Shown here: positions 1 through 8,909 of the stretch, piece by piece
How positions within the stretch are numbered: position 1 is the first letter of the stretch
How the letters are laid out: every line of letters starts with the position of its first letter
Source of the DNA: Pimelobacter simplex
Lineage (GTDB): Bacteria > Actinomycetota > Actinomycetes > Propionibacteriales > Nocardioidaceae
DNA: 64,000 nt
Direction: 5' to 3'
Assembly (NCBI RefSeq): GCF_900114845.1
Contig: NZ_FOUK01000004.1
Coordinates: forward strand, 372,001 to 436,000
Translations under genes and position numbers: made by a program
The notes under the pieces: model-generated
The model's database searches: none
The model's input: the letters and a program-made list of their open reading frames with translations, nothing else
What the model was told of the DNA's origin: nothing

Positions 1-347
1 CGGTGACCGGGCTCGAGCCGTCCCACATGGGGGTGGGCCCGATCGCCGCCGTCGCGCGGCTGCTCGAGACGACCGGTCACGTGATCGGGGACATCGACGT
101 CATCGAGCTCAACGAGGCCTTCGCCGCGCAGGTCCTCGCCGTCGTCGACGCTCTCGGCATCGACGTCGACCGCCAGCTCAACCCCTACGGCGGCGCGATC
201 GCGCTCGGGCACCCCTTCGGGATGACCGGCGCCCGGATCATGACGACGCTGCTGCACGGGCTGGCCGAGCGGGACCAGGAGCTCGGGATCGAGACGATGT
301 GCATCGGTGGGGGGATGGGGATGGCAATGCTGGTGCAGCGGTTGTGA
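1..347 (+). CDS. Thiolase (acetyl-CoA acetyltransferase family), C-terminal part
   Basis: Only the last 114 or so codons are in the window; the reading frame is open to the left edge. The fragment holds the C-terminal thiolase landmarks: NEAFAAQ, then GGAIALGHPFG with the catalytic histidine, then MCIGGGMGMA with the cysteine that acts as acid/base. The family cleaves or forms 3-oxoacyl-CoA in beta-oxidation and related pathways. Substrate chain length cannot be told from this part. It ends 3 bp before the convergent HxlR gene. A complete second thiolase gene lies at 34240-35451, so the genome has at least two. Confidence 0.9.
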   Translation, partial: VTGLEPSHMGVGPIAAVARLLETTGHVIGDIDVIELNEAFAAQVLAVVDALGIDVDRQLNPYGGAIALGHPFGMTGARIMTTLLHGLAERDQELGIETMCIGGGMGMAMLVQRL

Positions 348-350
348 GGC

Positions 351-839
351 TCAGCCGCCCGCCGGGCGCAACCGGTGCTCCGCCGCCAACCACGGCTTGA
401 CCCACGTCATGTCCTCGGGCCGCAGCGGCTCACCGCACGCCGAGCAGGTCTCGGCCTGCGTGGTCTCGTGCCCGCAGGTCTCGTGGCGCAGCGTCATGTG
501 CGCGCCGCCGTCGGGCTCGGTGGTGTGCCGCTCCCCCCAGATGGCGAGCTGCTGGAGCAGGGGGAGGAGGTCAGCGGCGGCGTCGGTGGCGACGTAGCGC
601 TGGCGGGTGCGGCCGCCGCGCTCGTAGTCGACGGTGGTGAGCAGGCCGGCCTCGCGCATGGTGCGCAGGCGGCGGCTGAGGACGGCCTCGGAGATGCCGA
701 GGTTGTCGCGGAGCTGCTCGAAGCGGCCCGTGCCGTGCAGGACGTCGCGGACGATGAGGAGGATCCACGGGTCGCCGAGGACGTCGAGCGAGCGGCGGAC
801 CGGGCAGAGCTCGGTCGACCAGTCGGAGCGCAGCGCCAT
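351..839 (-). CDS. HxlR-family winged-helix transcriptional regulator
   Basis: A 162-residue protein with the compact HxlR fold: CPVRRSLDVLGDPWILLIVRDVL near the N-terminus, a recognition helix around SEAVLSRRLRTM, and a beta-wing with the RTRQRY stretch. After about residue 115 comes a Cys-rich tail (HETCGH, then CSACGEPL) that could bind zinc. The ATG at 839 was chosen because the conserved domain begins right after it. It is divergent from the MFS transporter whose probable start is at 859, so the two share a roughly 20-bp start region and this regulator is a likely controller of that transporter. The ligand is unknown. Confidence 0.85.
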   Translation of the reverse strand: MALRSDWSTELCPVRRSLDVLGDPWILLIVRDVLHGTGRFEQLRDNLGISEAVLSRRLRTMREAGLLTTVDYERGGRTRQRYVATDAAADLLPLLQQLAIWGERHTTEPDGGAHMTLRHETCGHETTQAETCSACGEPLRPEDMTWVKPWLAAEHRLRPAGG

Positions 840-858
840 GCGTGCTAGCGTACCCGCC

Positions 859-2160
859 GTGACTTCGTTCAAGAAAGTCAGCCGCGTGCACCCGGCCTGG
901 GCGGTGGCGGCGGTGGTGTTCCTGGCGCTGATCGGGGCGGCAGGATTCCGGGCCGCGCCGGGGGCGCTGATGGTCCCGCTGCACGACGAGTTCGGGTGGT
1001 CGACGAGCGTCATGTCGCTCGCGGTCAGCATCAACCTGCTCCTCTTCGGACTGACCGCGCCGTTCGCGGCGGCGCTGATGGACAGCTTCGGCATCCGGTA
1101 CGTCGTCGCGGCCGCCCTCACGCTCGTCGCGCTCGGGGCCGGCGGCAGCGTGCTGATGACGGCGTCGTGGCAGCTGCTGGTGTGCTGGGGCGTCCTGATC
1201 GGCCTGGGCACCGGATCGATGGCGCTCGTGCTGGCGGCGACGATCGCGAACCGCTGGTTCGAGCAGCGTCGCGGCCTGGTCATGGGCGTGCTGACGGCGG
1301 GCTCGGCGACCGGGCAGCTCGTCTTCCTGCCGGTGGTCGCGAGCCTGGCCGAGCACGCCGGCTGGCGCCCGGCGTCGCTGGTGATCGCGGCGGCGGCGCT
1401 GGCCGTCGTCCCGGTGGTGTGGCTGGTGGTCCGCGACCACCCCGAGGACCGCGGCGTCGCCCCCTACGGCGCCGCGCCCGGCTGGACGGCCCCGCCCCGT
1501 GTCGCCGGCGGCGCGACCCGGCGCGCTCTCGAGGGCCTCGCGTACGCCGCCCGGCACCGCGCCTTCTGGGCGCTCGCGGTCGCCTTCGCCATCTGCGGCG
1601 CCACCACCAACGGCCTGATCGGCATCCACTTCATCCCGTCGGCCCACGACCACGGCATGTCGAGCACGACGGCCGCGGCGCTCCTCGCCGCCGTCGGGAT
1701 CTTCGACATCGCCGGTACCATCGCCTCCGGCTGGCTCACCGACAAGTTCGACCCCCGGATCCTGCTCCTGGCCTACTACACCTTCCGCGGCCTCGGCCTC
1801 CTCCTGCTCCCTTCGCTGCTCGCGGACAGCGTGCACCCGAGCATGGTGCTGTTCATCGTGATCTACGGCCTCGACTGGGTCGCCACGGTGCCGCCGACGG
1901 CCACGCTGTGCCGGGAGATCTTCGGCGAGCGCGGGACCATCGTGTTCGGCTGGGTCTTCGCGGCGCACCAGCTCGGTGCGGCGGTCGCGGCGCTGGGGGC
2001 GGGCGTGATCCGGGACCACCTCGGCAGCTACACCTATGCCTGGTGGGCGGGGGCGGCGCTGTGCGCGGTCGCGGCGGTGCTGTCGGTCGTCGTCCGGCCG
2101 GCGGGGGAGGGGCAGCCCTCAGGGCAGCAGCGTGCGCCCCTGCCAGAGTCCGTGCTCTGA
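859..2160 (+). CDS. MFS transporter
   Basis: A 433-residue hydrophobic protein with about 12 membrane segments, including the AFRAAPGALMVPL entry helix and a second half beginning near AFWALAVAFAICG. Major-facilitator proteins exchange small solutes across the cytoplasmic membrane; this one resembles the oxalate/formate-antiporter-like and monocarboxylate-type actinobacterial MFS proteins, but its substrate is not known. The GTG at 859 is preferred over the ATG at 838 because a TAGCGT -10-like hexamer (846-851) ends 7 nt before it, the usual leaderless layout here. The 3' end overlaps the convergent gene at 2119-2814 by 42 bp. Confidence 0.8.
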   Translation: MTSFKKVSRVHPAWAVAAVVFLALIGAAGFRAAPGALMVPLHDEFGWSTSVMSLAVSINLLLFGLTAPFAAALMDSFGIRYVVAAALTLVALGAGGSVLMTASWQLLVCWGVLIGLGTGSMALVLAATIANRWFEQRRGLVMGVLTAGSATGQLVFLPVVASLAEHAGWRPASLVIAAAALAVVPVVWLVVRDHPEDRGVAPYGAAPGWTAPPRVAGGATRRALEGLAYAARHRAFWALAVAFAICGATTNGLIGIHFIPSAHDHGMSSTTAAALLAAVGIFDIAGTIASGWLTDKFDPRILLLAYYTFRGLGLLLLPSLLADSVHPSMVLFIVIYGLDWVATVPPTATLCREIFGERGTIVFGWVFAAHQLGAAVAALGAGVIRDHLGSYTYAWWAGAALCAVAAVLSVVVRPAGEGQPSGQQRAPLPESVL

Positions 2161-2814
2161 CAACGGCCGGAACCGCAGGAACGCCGACTCGTGGTGGAAC
2201 TCCCGCCGCCGCTGCTCCGCCATCGCCACCGCATGGGTCGGGGCCTCGGCGACGGACGGGTCGCGGCCGTGGACCATCGAGGTCATCTCGCGGACGCTGC
2301 GCCAGATCGAGAACGTCGAGAACGTGCGCGGTGGTCGTACGGCAGCGGTGGCGAAGACCGCGGCTGGGTGGCCGGCGACGAGGCGCTCGACGGGCTTGCC
2401 GAGGCGGAGGAAGCGGGGGAGCTCGGGGAGCCGGAGGCGGGCGAGGGTGACGGCGACGGCGGGCTCGTCGGGGTCCCAGTCGCCGGCGCGCTGGGGGAGG
2501 GGCCCGAGGGCGGCGACGGCGCCGAAGCGGCGCAGGTACTGCAGGCGCACGTGCCAGCCGCCGGCCAGGCGGCGGCCGAGGGGGTCGCGGTCGAGGTAGC
2601 GGTCGAGCGCGTCGGCGTCGTCCCAGGTGGCGAAGACGGCGAGGCGGCGCACCTGGAAGCGCTCCAGGGAGACGGTCGGGGCGCCGAGCCGCATCATCGC
2701 GAGGCACTCCGCGTGCCGCAGCCCCGGGACGGCGGACGGCGGGCGCACCAGGGTCCGCGCGGTCACGGTCGGGGGCAGCTCGGCGAGGTGGAAGGAGTGC
2801 AGCACCCGGCACAT
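2119..2814 (-). CDS. CrtA-like (spheroidene monooxygenase-like) protein
   Basis: A 231-residue soluble protein. The pattern FATWDDADALDRYL, then a long middle region, then FSIWRSVREMTSMVHGRD and a tail with FLRFRPLSEHGLWQGRTLL follows the layout of the spheroidene monooxygenase (CrtA) family. Known CrtA enzymes oxygenate acyclic carotenoids, but no other carotenoid gene is visible here, so a related oxygenase or a dimeric alpha/beta-barrel role is equally possible. The ATG at 2814 fits the family length; the in-frame GTG three codons later could also serve. It runs against the MFS gene. Confidence 0.55.
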   Translation of the reverse strand: MCRVLHSFHLAELPPTVTARTLVRPPSAVPGLRHAECLAMMRLGAPTVSLERFQVRRLAVFATWDDADALDRYLDRDPLGRRLAGGWHVRLQYLRRFGAVAALGPLPQRAGDWDPDEPAVAVTLARLRLPELPRFLRLGKPVERLVAGHPAAVFATAAVRPPRTFSTFSIWRSVREMTSMVHGRDPSVAEAPTHAVAMAEQRRREFHHESAFLRFRPLSEHGLWQGRTLLP

Positions 2815-2960
2815 TGAACCAGCCTGGTGCGCCGGGGTCGGCCGGAGAAATCGGCATTTTGCGCACGTCTCGGCGCTCTCCCGCGCCCGGGCCCGGGATG
2901 TGTCGTTGCTCACCCCAGAGGCGCGGGTCTTCGACTCGCGCGACCACGAGGGAGATCGAG

Positions 2961-3854
2961 ATGAGCAAGAGTCGTGCGGGTGCGATCGGCGCCCTGGTCC
3001 TGGTCGGGGTGGGCTCGCTGACGCTGGCCGGCGGGGGCGATCCGAGCTACGCGGCGGGCGCGCCGTCGTCGGCCTACGGGCTGGCCGCGACGGGGCTGAT
3101 CCCCATCGACGCGGTCCCCTCCGTCGTCTCGTACGACGGCGAGCCGGTCACCGACGCGCTCGCCGAGGTGCCCGACAACCCGCTGCTGTCGGCGTCCGCG
3201 TTCGCGGTGAGCGCCCAGAACGGCCGGGCGTCCTCGGGGGTGGTCGACCTCGCGGTGGGCCGCGGGGTGCTGTCCCAGCTGCCCGACGACCTGGCCGAGC
3301 AGCTCCAGCCGGTGTGCGACCAGCTGGGCCAGGTCGACTTCGACGACGTCACCGACGACGTCGGCAATTTCGTCATCGACCCGCTGCAGGACGCGCTCAA
3401 CGAGGGCACCGCCGACTCCCCGATCGACCTCGGCGCGATCACCGCGCTCGACTTCTCCGCCCTGGTCCCCGGCGACCTGACCGGCCTGTGCGACGTGCTC
3501 GACGGCGGCTCGCTCGTCTCGGCCGACGCGGTCGAGGCCTCCTGCACCGGCCGGCGGGGCGCGATCGAGATCGTCAACCTGCGGGCCCTGGGCCTGCCGA
3601 TGGAGGTCGACACCAGCGAGGCCGGCTCGTCCGCCGAGATCCCGGGCGTGGTCAAGGTGACCGTCAACCGGCAGACGCAGCGCGCCGACGGCACCTTCAC
3701 CGTCGACGCGCTGGTCGTGAACCTCTTCGGTCAGCAGGAGGTCGTGGTCGCCTCGGCCACCTGCGGCGAGGTGATCGTGGGACGCGGGCCCGGTGACGGC
3801 AACCCCGCTCCGAGCCCGACCCCGGTGCCGGGCGACCTGCCGGTCACCGGCTGA
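2961..3854 (+). CDS. Secreted protein, choice-of-anchor P-like, ending in LPVTG
   Basis: A 297-residue protein with a lysine/arginine start, a hydrophobic stretch at about residues 8-24 and a likely signal peptidase site near SYAAG. The mature part begins AYGLAATGLIPIDAVP, as in actinobacterial surface proteins described as choice-of-anchor P. It contains three or four cysteines that may pair. The C-terminus is PAPSPTPVPGDLPVTG followed directly by the stop: a sortase-like pentapeptide without the usual membrane segment and basic tail. The ATG is preceded by a GGGAGA ribosome site. The last 11 bp overlap the convergent MMPL gene. Confidence 0.7.
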   Translation: MSKSRAGAIGALVLVGVGSLTLAGGGDPSYAAGAPSSAYGLAATGLIPIDAVPSVVSYDGEPVTDALAEVPDNPLLSASAFAVSAQNGRASSGVVDLAVGRGVLSQLPDDLAEQLQPVCDQLGQVDFDDVTDDVGNFVIDPLQDALNEGTADSPIDLGAITALDFSALVPGDLTGLCDVLDGGSLVSADAVEASCTGRRGAIEIVNLRALGLPMEVDTSEAGSSAEIPGVVKVTVNRQTQRADGTFTVDALVVNLFGQQEVVVASATCGEVIVGRGPGDGNPAPSPTPVPGDLPVTG

Positions 3855-5997
3855 CGGGCAGCAGCTCGCCGTCGGCCGAGGTCCAGGTGGTCGGCCCGGT
3901 CGCGGTCACCTCGCCGGGGACCGGACGACCGCGCCGCGGCCAGGCCCGCTCGCCCAGCAGCACGAGCACCGCCGGCAGCACGACCAGCCGGATGACGGTG
4001 GCGTCGATGAGGATCGCGGCGGCCAGGCCGACGCCCATCATCTTCATCTCCATCATCGAGAGCGTCGCGAAGATCGCGAAGACCGACACCATCACCGCCG
4101 CGGCGCTGGTGATCACGCCCGCGGTGTCGGCGATCCCGCGGTGCACGGCTGTGCGGGCCGGCATCCCGCCGTCGACCAGCTCGCGGATCCGGCTGAGCAC
4201 GAAGACGTGGTAGTCCATCGACAGCCCGACCAGGACGACGAGGACGAACACCGGGATCCAGTCGATGACGAAGCCGGGACTGGTGAAGTCGAGCAGCCCG
4301 GCCCCGACGCCGTGCTGGAAGACGAGCGACAGCAGGCCGAAGGCGACGCCGACCGAGGTCAGGTTGAGCACCGTCGAGACCAGGCCGAGCAGCACGCTGC
4401 GGAACGCCAGCACCATCATCACCAGGGTCAGCAGCAGCACGATCCCCAGCAGGATCGGCATCCGGTCGCCCTGCTTGGTGGCGTGGTCGAGGGACGCCGC
4501 CGCGTCGCCGCCGACCGCCCACGAGACGCCCGGCCCGAGCGGGGCGAGCGCGTCCGGCACGTCGTGGTCGCGCAGCCGCTCGATCGCCCGCGCCGCGCGG
4601 TCGTCGGACTCCTCGTAGGGCAGGGGCACGGTGAGCACCGACGTCCGCCCGTCGGTCGAGGTCCGCACCTCGCCGCCCAGGGTCCGCAGCCGCGGGGTCA
4701 CGGCCGCCGCGTCGGCACCGCTGACGACGACCTGCGCCGACGTGCCCTCCGCGGGGAAGGCCGTGGTGATCGTCCGCAGGGTCTGCACGACCGGGATGTC
4801 GCGCGGCAGCGTCTCGGCGCTGGCCTGGTGGGTCTTCATCGTCAGCGCCGGGACGGCGAGCGCGGCGAGGGCGAGCCCGGACACCACGAGCGCCACCACC
4901 GGGTGCCGGACGACGGGCCCCAGCAGCCGGCCGCTGATGGTGCCGGTGCGCACGCGGCGGGTGAGCCGCCACAGCAGCGGGACCCGCGGCCGGTCGACCC
5001 AGCGGCCGAGCTTGACGAGCAGCGCCGGCAGCACGGTGATCGAGCCGAGGACGGCGACCGCCACGACCAGGATCGCGCCGGTGGCCAGCGAGTTGAAGGT
5101 GACGTCGGTGAGCACGAAGAGGGCCGCGAGCGAGGCGATCACGGCACCACCGGAGACGAGGATCGCGTGGCCCGAGGTCTCCGCGGCGATCGAGACGGCG
5201 TCGAGCGTCGAGCGTCCGGCGGCGCGCTCCTGGCGCTCGCGCTTGAGGTAGAAGAGCGAGTAGTCCACGCCCACGGCCATGCCGATGAGCACGATCATCG
5301 AGTACACGGTCGGCTCGGCCGGCACGAGGTACGAGATCGGCCCGGTGATCCCGATGGTCGCGGCGACACTGGTCGCGGCGAGCAGCACGGGCAGCCCGGC
5401 GGCGATGAGGGCGCCGAAGGCGAGCAGCATCAGCACGAGCGTGATCGGCAGGCTGACGAGCTCCGCCGAGGCCAGGTCCTCGCCCACGCGGTCGTCGATC
5501 GCGTCGCCGATGGTGACGTCGCCGGCCTGCTCGACCCGCAGGTCGGGGTGCGCCTTCTGCACGGCGGCGGTCGCGTCGAGCAGCGGGGCGGCGTCGATGT
5601 CGTCGGCGGTGAGCGCGACCGGCACGAGCAGTGCCGTCCCGTCCGCGCTCGGGACGACGTCCCCGACCCCGGCGACGCCGTCGAGGCCCGCCATCCGGTC
5701 GGCCACCTCGCTCGCGGCGGCGCGCGCCTCGGCGGCGTCGAGCCCACCGCTGCGGGCACCGATGAGGACGTTCTCGGTGGGCGGCGCATCGAGGTCGGCC
5801 TGCTCCATCAGCGCGGCCGCGCGGCCGGACTCGCCGATCCGGTAGTCGGCGTCGGCGACCTCGTTGGTGGGGACGGTCGCCGACAGGCCGACCGCGATGA
5901 CGACGAACGCCAGCCAGGCGCCGATCGCCCGCCACGGATGGGTGGCGCTCCAGCGGGCGGCCCGGGAAGGCAGACCGCTCAGGGGAATGCGTGACAT
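3844..5997 (-). CDS. MMPL-family RND transporter
   Basis: A 717-residue membrane protein with the typical layout: one N-terminal helix (AWLAFVVIAVGLS), a first extracellular loop domain, a bundle of helices (residues about 170-370 with VDYSLFYLKRERQE), a second loop domain, and a second bundle with LSMDYHVFVLSRIREL. The two (V/M)DY(S/H) motifs carry the aspartate-tyrosine pair used for proton relay in MmpL proteins. Such proteins export lipids or drugs. The start at 5997 has a TAGGAGC ribosome site. It is divergent from the histidine kinase gene at 6135, which may control it. Confidence 0.9.
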   Translation of the reverse strand: MSRIPLSGLPSRAARWSATHPWRAIGAWLAFVVIAVGLSATVPTNEVADADYRIGESGRAAALMEQADLDAPPTENVLIGARSGGLDAAEARAAASEVADRMAGLDGVAGVGDVVPSADGTALLVPVALTADDIDAAPLLDATAAVQKAHPDLRVEQAGDVTIGDAIDDRVGEDLASAELVSLPITLVLMLLAFGALIAAGLPVLLAATSVAATIGITGPISYLVPAEPTVYSMIVLIGMAVGVDYSLFYLKRERQERAAGRSTLDAVSIAAETSGHAILVSGGAVIASLAALFVLTDVTFNSLATGAILVVAVAVLGSITVLPALLVKLGRWVDRPRVPLLWRLTRRVRTGTISGRLLGPVVRHPVVALVVSGLALAALAVPALTMKTHQASAETLPRDIPVVQTLRTITTAFPAEGTSAQVVVSGADAAAVTPRLRTLGGEVRTSTDGRTSVLTVPLPYEESDDRAARAIERLRDHDVPDALAPLGPGVSWAVGGDAAASLDHATKQGDRMPILLGIVLLLTLVMMVLAFRSVLLGLVSTVLNLTSVGVAFGLLSLVFQHGVGAGLLDFTSPGFVIDWIPVFVLVVLVGLSMDYHVFVLSRIRELVDGGMPARTAVHRGIADTAGVITSAAAVMVSVFAIFATLSMMEMKMMGVGLAAAILIDATVIRLVVLPAVLVLLGERAWPRRGRPVPGEVTATGPTTWTSADGELLPVSR

Positions 5998-6134
5998 GGA
6001 AGCTCCTACGGGGGGGTGGAGGACGTGCCCTCAAGGCTGTCGCCGCGAGCGCCCCCGGTCAGGGGTGGAGCGACCCGAGCCGGAGTGGTGCCTGCACCAC
6101 TGCGCGCGCAGCGCGGGCCGGGGAGAATCGGGGG

Positions 6135-7295
6135 GTGAGCAACCGCTTCCCCGAGCCCGACGTCGACGCCCGTGCCGGGCGTCTCGAGACCACGGGGTAC
6201 GCCGCGCTGCACGTCCTCCTCTTCGTCCCCGTCGTGGTGACCTTCGTGCTGGTGGTGGTGAGCGCCGTGCTGGTCGCGGTGTGGGTGGGCATCGCCCTGC
6301 TGCTGCTCTTCGTCCCGCTGATGCGCGCGCTGGTGCAGGCGCACCGCTGGATGTCGGGCCGGATCCTCGGCGCGCCGACCACGGCGCCGTACGCGCCGCT
6401 GCCGGGTGGCCTGCTCGCCAACCTGCGCACCCAGGCGGCCGACCCGATGACCTGGCGCGACCTGCTCTGGATGCTGTGGGCGATGACCTTCGGCTTCGTG
6501 GTCTCGCTGCTCTCGCTCGTCCTCTTCCTCGGCGTGGTCACCCTCCCGATCTGGTGGTACGGCGTCGGCCCGCTGATGCGCGCCCGGGCCTCGGTCGACC
6601 GGGCGCTGCTCACGGTCGGGCGCACCGAGCGCCTGGAGCAGCGGGTCGAGGCGCTGACCCGTTCCCGTGCGGTCGTCGTCGACCACTCCGCCGCCGAGCT
6701 GCGCCGGATCGAGCGCGACCTCCACGACGGCCCGCAGGCCCGGCTGGCGGCCGTGTCGCTCAGCCTGGGCCTGGCCGACGACCTCTTCGACACCGACCCG
6801 GAGGCCGCACGCCGGCTCCTCAACGACGCCCGCGGGACGTCGTCCACCGCGCTCGGCGAGCTGCGCGACGTCGTCCGCGGCATCCACCCGCCGGTGCTGG
6901 CCGACCGCGGCCTGGCCGGGGCTGTGGCCGCCCTGGCGATCGACATGGCGGTGCCGGTCGAGCTCGCGCTCGACGTGCCGGACCGGCTGCCGGCGCCGGT
7001 CGAGTCGGCCGTCTACTTCACCGTCGCCGAGTGCCTGGCCAACACCGCGAAGCACTCCGCCGCCGACCAGTCCTGGGTCAGCCTGACCCATGCCGACGGC
7101 GTGCTGCGCGGCGAGGTCGGCGACGACGGGCGCGGGGGCGCCGACCCGCGCCGGGGGTCCGGGCTTCCGGGGATCGCCGCCCGTCTGGCAGCCTTCGACG
7201 GCACCCTCACGGTCTCCAGTCCGGCGGGTGGCCCGACCGTCGTGAGCTGGGAGGTTCCGTGCGCATCGTCCTCGCCGAAGACCATGCCCTCCTGA
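6135..7295 (+). CDS. Sensor histidine kinase (HisKA_3 / NarL type)
   Basis: 386 residues. The N-terminal half has four membrane segments (about residues 20-70 and 115-150) in a sensor domain typical of actinobacterial kinases. RRIERDLHDGPQARLAAVSLSLGLA carries the phospho-accepting histidine, and an HATPase domain follows with NTAKHS and GSGLPGIAARL. It phosphorylates the downstream regulator. The GTG at 6135 has a GAGAAT -10 box (6123-6128) 6 nt before it. Its 3' end overlaps the regulator by 37 nt, so the pair is translationally linked. The divergent MMPL gene is a candidate target. Confidence 0.88.
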   Translation: MSNRFPEPDVDARAGRLETTGYAALHVLLFVPVVVTFVLVVVSAVLVAVWVGIALLLLFVPLMRALVQAHRWMSGRILGAPTTAPYAPLPGGLLANLRTQAADPMTWRDLLWMLWAMTFGFVVSLLSLVLFLGVVTLPIWWYGVGPLMRARASVDRALLTVGRTERLEQRVEALTRSRAVVVDHSAAELRRIERDLHDGPQARLAAVSLSLGLADDLFDTDPEAARRLLNDARGTSSTALGELRDVVRGIHPPVLADRGLAGAVAALAIDMAVPVELALDVPDRLPAPVESAVYFTVAECLANTAKHSAADQSWVSLTHADGVLRGEVGDDGRGGADPRRGSGLPGIAARLAAFDGTLTVSSPAGGPTVVSWEVPCASSSPKTMPS

Positions 7296-7900
7296 GGGCG
7301 GGCCTGACCCAGCTCCTCGAGGCGAAGGGCTTCGAGGTCGTGGCGGCGGTCGACAACCTCGCCGACCTCGAGCAGGCGCTCGCCGACCCCGCCGCCGAGG
7401 CCGCCGTGGTCGACGTGCGGATGCCGCCGACGTTCACCGACGAGGGGCTGCGCGCGGCGATCGACGTGCGCGGCCGGCGTCCCGGCTTCCCGGTGCTCGT
7501 GCTCTCGCAGTACGTCGAGCAGCTCTACGCCCGCGAGCTGCTGGCCTCGGGCGAGGGCGCGGTCGGCTACCTCCTCAAGGACCGGGTCTCCGACGTCGGG
7601 GAGTTCGTCGAGGCGCTGCACCGGGTGGCCGACGGCGGCACGGTGCTCGACCCGTCGGTCGTCGCGGCGGTCCTGGAGCGGCGCAAGGACACCCCGGTCG
7701 ACCGGCTCACCGAGCGCGAGCGCGAGGTGCTCGCGCTGATGGCCGAGGGCCGCGCCAACGCCGGCATCGCACAGGCGCTCGTGGTCACCGAGAAGGCCGT
7801 GGCCAAGCACATCAACAGCATCTTCGCGAAGCTCGACCTGCCAGCCGACACCGACGACCACCGCCGGGTGCGCGCGGTGCTGGAGTGGCTGCGGTTCTGA
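7259..7900 (+). CDS. LuxR/NarL-type response regulator
   Basis: 213 residues. The receiver domain begins VRIVLAEDHALLRAGL and has the phospho-acceptor aspartate in VVDVRMPP; the C-terminal LuxR helix-turn-helix reads LTEREREVLALMAEGRANAGIAQALVVTEKAVAKHINSIF in pieces. It pairs with the kinase at 6135. The GTG start sits inside the end of the kinase gene. Its stop is 4 bp from the stop of the convergent gene, leaving no room for a separate terminator. Confidence 0.9.
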   Translation: MRIVLAEDHALLRAGLTQLLEAKGFEVVAAVDNLADLEQALADPAAEAAVVDVRMPPTFTDEGLRAAIDVRGRRPGFPVLVLSQYVEQLYARELLASGEGAVGYLLKDRVSDVGEFVEALHRVADGGTVLDPSVVAAVLERRKDTPVDRLTEREREVLALMAEGRANAGIAQALVVTEKAVAKHINSIFAKLDLPADTDDHRRVRAVLEWLRF

Positions 7901-7904
7901 GCTC

Positions 7905-8597
7905 CTAGCGGGCCAGCTCGTCGAGGAGGAGCCGCGCGGCGTCCGCGTCGGCGGGCAGCGCCTCGGTCCAGGTCCGGCAGCGCCCGCCGCTGGGGGAGAG
8001 GGCGAGCCGCCGGTCCACCTCGGCCGCGGCCGCGGCGAGGTGCTGGCTCAGCTCGTCGGTCCGCCGGCCCAGGGCGACGAGCCGGCGCGGGTGCACCTCG
8101 GCCGGCGGGGCGCAGTCGGGCAGCGCCGTGCGCAGCGCCTCGGCCGCCGCGGCCCGGCGCAGCGCTCCCTCGAGCCCGCCGAAGGCGTCGTCGACGTCCC
8201 CGCGCACGGCGGGCAGCTCGAGGACGAGGAGGACGTGGCTGTGCGCGACGTCGGGATCGGCCAGCAGCCCGTCGCCGGCGGCGCGGTAGAGGCCGGCGAC
8301 CTCGGACCGCAGGTGCGGGACGCTCCCCAGCCCGGTGACCGGGTCGGCGCAGGCGAGGGTCGGGAACAGCCGCTCGAGGGCCGCGCCCCAGCCCAGCGCG
8401 GCGTGCCGCACGAGCGCCGGCGGGGCGGCGCCGCCGTCGACCGCCCGGCAGACGTCGTCGAGGGCGTCCAGGCAGGCGCCGAGCCCGTCGCCGGCGGTGG
8501 CGCACGCCTTGCCGAACGCGGTGGCGGCGCCGCTCTGCCCGGTCCCCCGGAGGAGCGCGTCCGTGAGCGCGCGGGCGGCCGGCGACACGTCATGCAC
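7905..8597 (-). CDS. Hypothetical protein with degenerate GGDEF-like region
   Basis: About 230 residues, alanine-rich and mostly helical. A stretch CADPVTGLGSVPHLRSEV resembles the start of a GGDEF domain (DxLTGLxNR), followed by a beta strand VLLVLELP, but no GGDEF motif is seen, so enzymatic diguanylate cyclase activity is unlikely. The GTG at 8597 has a GGAGGG ribosome site about 7 nt upstream. The gene is divergent from the membrane-tethered sigma factor at 8910, with a long intergenic region between them. Function unknown. Confidence 0.6.
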   Translation of the reverse strand: MHDVSPAARALTDALLRGTGQSGAATAFGKACATAGDGLGACLDALDDVCRAVDGGAAPPALVRHAALGWGAALERLFPTLACADPVTGLGSVPHLRSEVAGLYRAAGDGLLADPDVAHSHVLLVLELPAVRGDVDDAFGGLEGALRRAAAAEALRTALPDCAPPAEVHPRRLVALGRRTDELSQHLAAAAAEVDRRLALSPSGGRCRTWTEALPADADAARLLLDELAR

Positions 8598-8909
8598 GGG
8601 CAGGCCCTCCGCGGTGGTCGGGAAAGGAGATGTCGGGCGCCCTCCCTCCAGGCGCCCGACATCTCTCGGACACCGCTGGGCGGGGCTGCTTATGCGAGTG
8701 GCCGACCGGGTCCGGTCAGCCGGTGTGCAGAAAGTCACGTGGAGGCCCGTAAGGAAGTGCCTGCTGTGGTGTCCAGAGGTTGGCAGCACTGTGTGCTGCT
8801 CCCCCTGATGAGAAGGAAGTCCTGTGTCCCCCTGGTCCGTCCGCCCATTCCTGCTAGTCCTTTGGGACCAGTCGGGATATCTGGCGCCGTCCTCAGACGT
8901 TGCATCGGC
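8598..8909. other. Intergenic region before the sigma-factor gene
   Basis: This 312-bp stretch is less GC-rich than its surroundings and codes for nothing convincing. It holds a perfect 15-bp inverted repeat at 8627-8665, a shorter perfect hairpin (GCAGCAC-TGT-GTGCTGC) at 8783-8799, and presumably the promoters of both divergent genes. I could not assign -35 and -10 boxes with confidence. Confidence 0.5.
8627..8665. repeat. Perfect 15-bp inverted repeat
   Basis: Arms at 8627-8641 and 8651-8665 (GAGATGTCGGGCGCC and its complement) are separated by 9 nt. It lies 30 bp upstream of the GTG at 8597. Position argues for an operator or 5' leader hairpin of that gene; it could also be a terminator for a transcript reading leftward. 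Confidence 0.6.

Noticed and set aside
8783..8799. Short hairpin before the sigma-factor gene as a riboswitch
   Set aside because: Only seven base pairs, no conserved riboswitch bases and no other pairing nearby.
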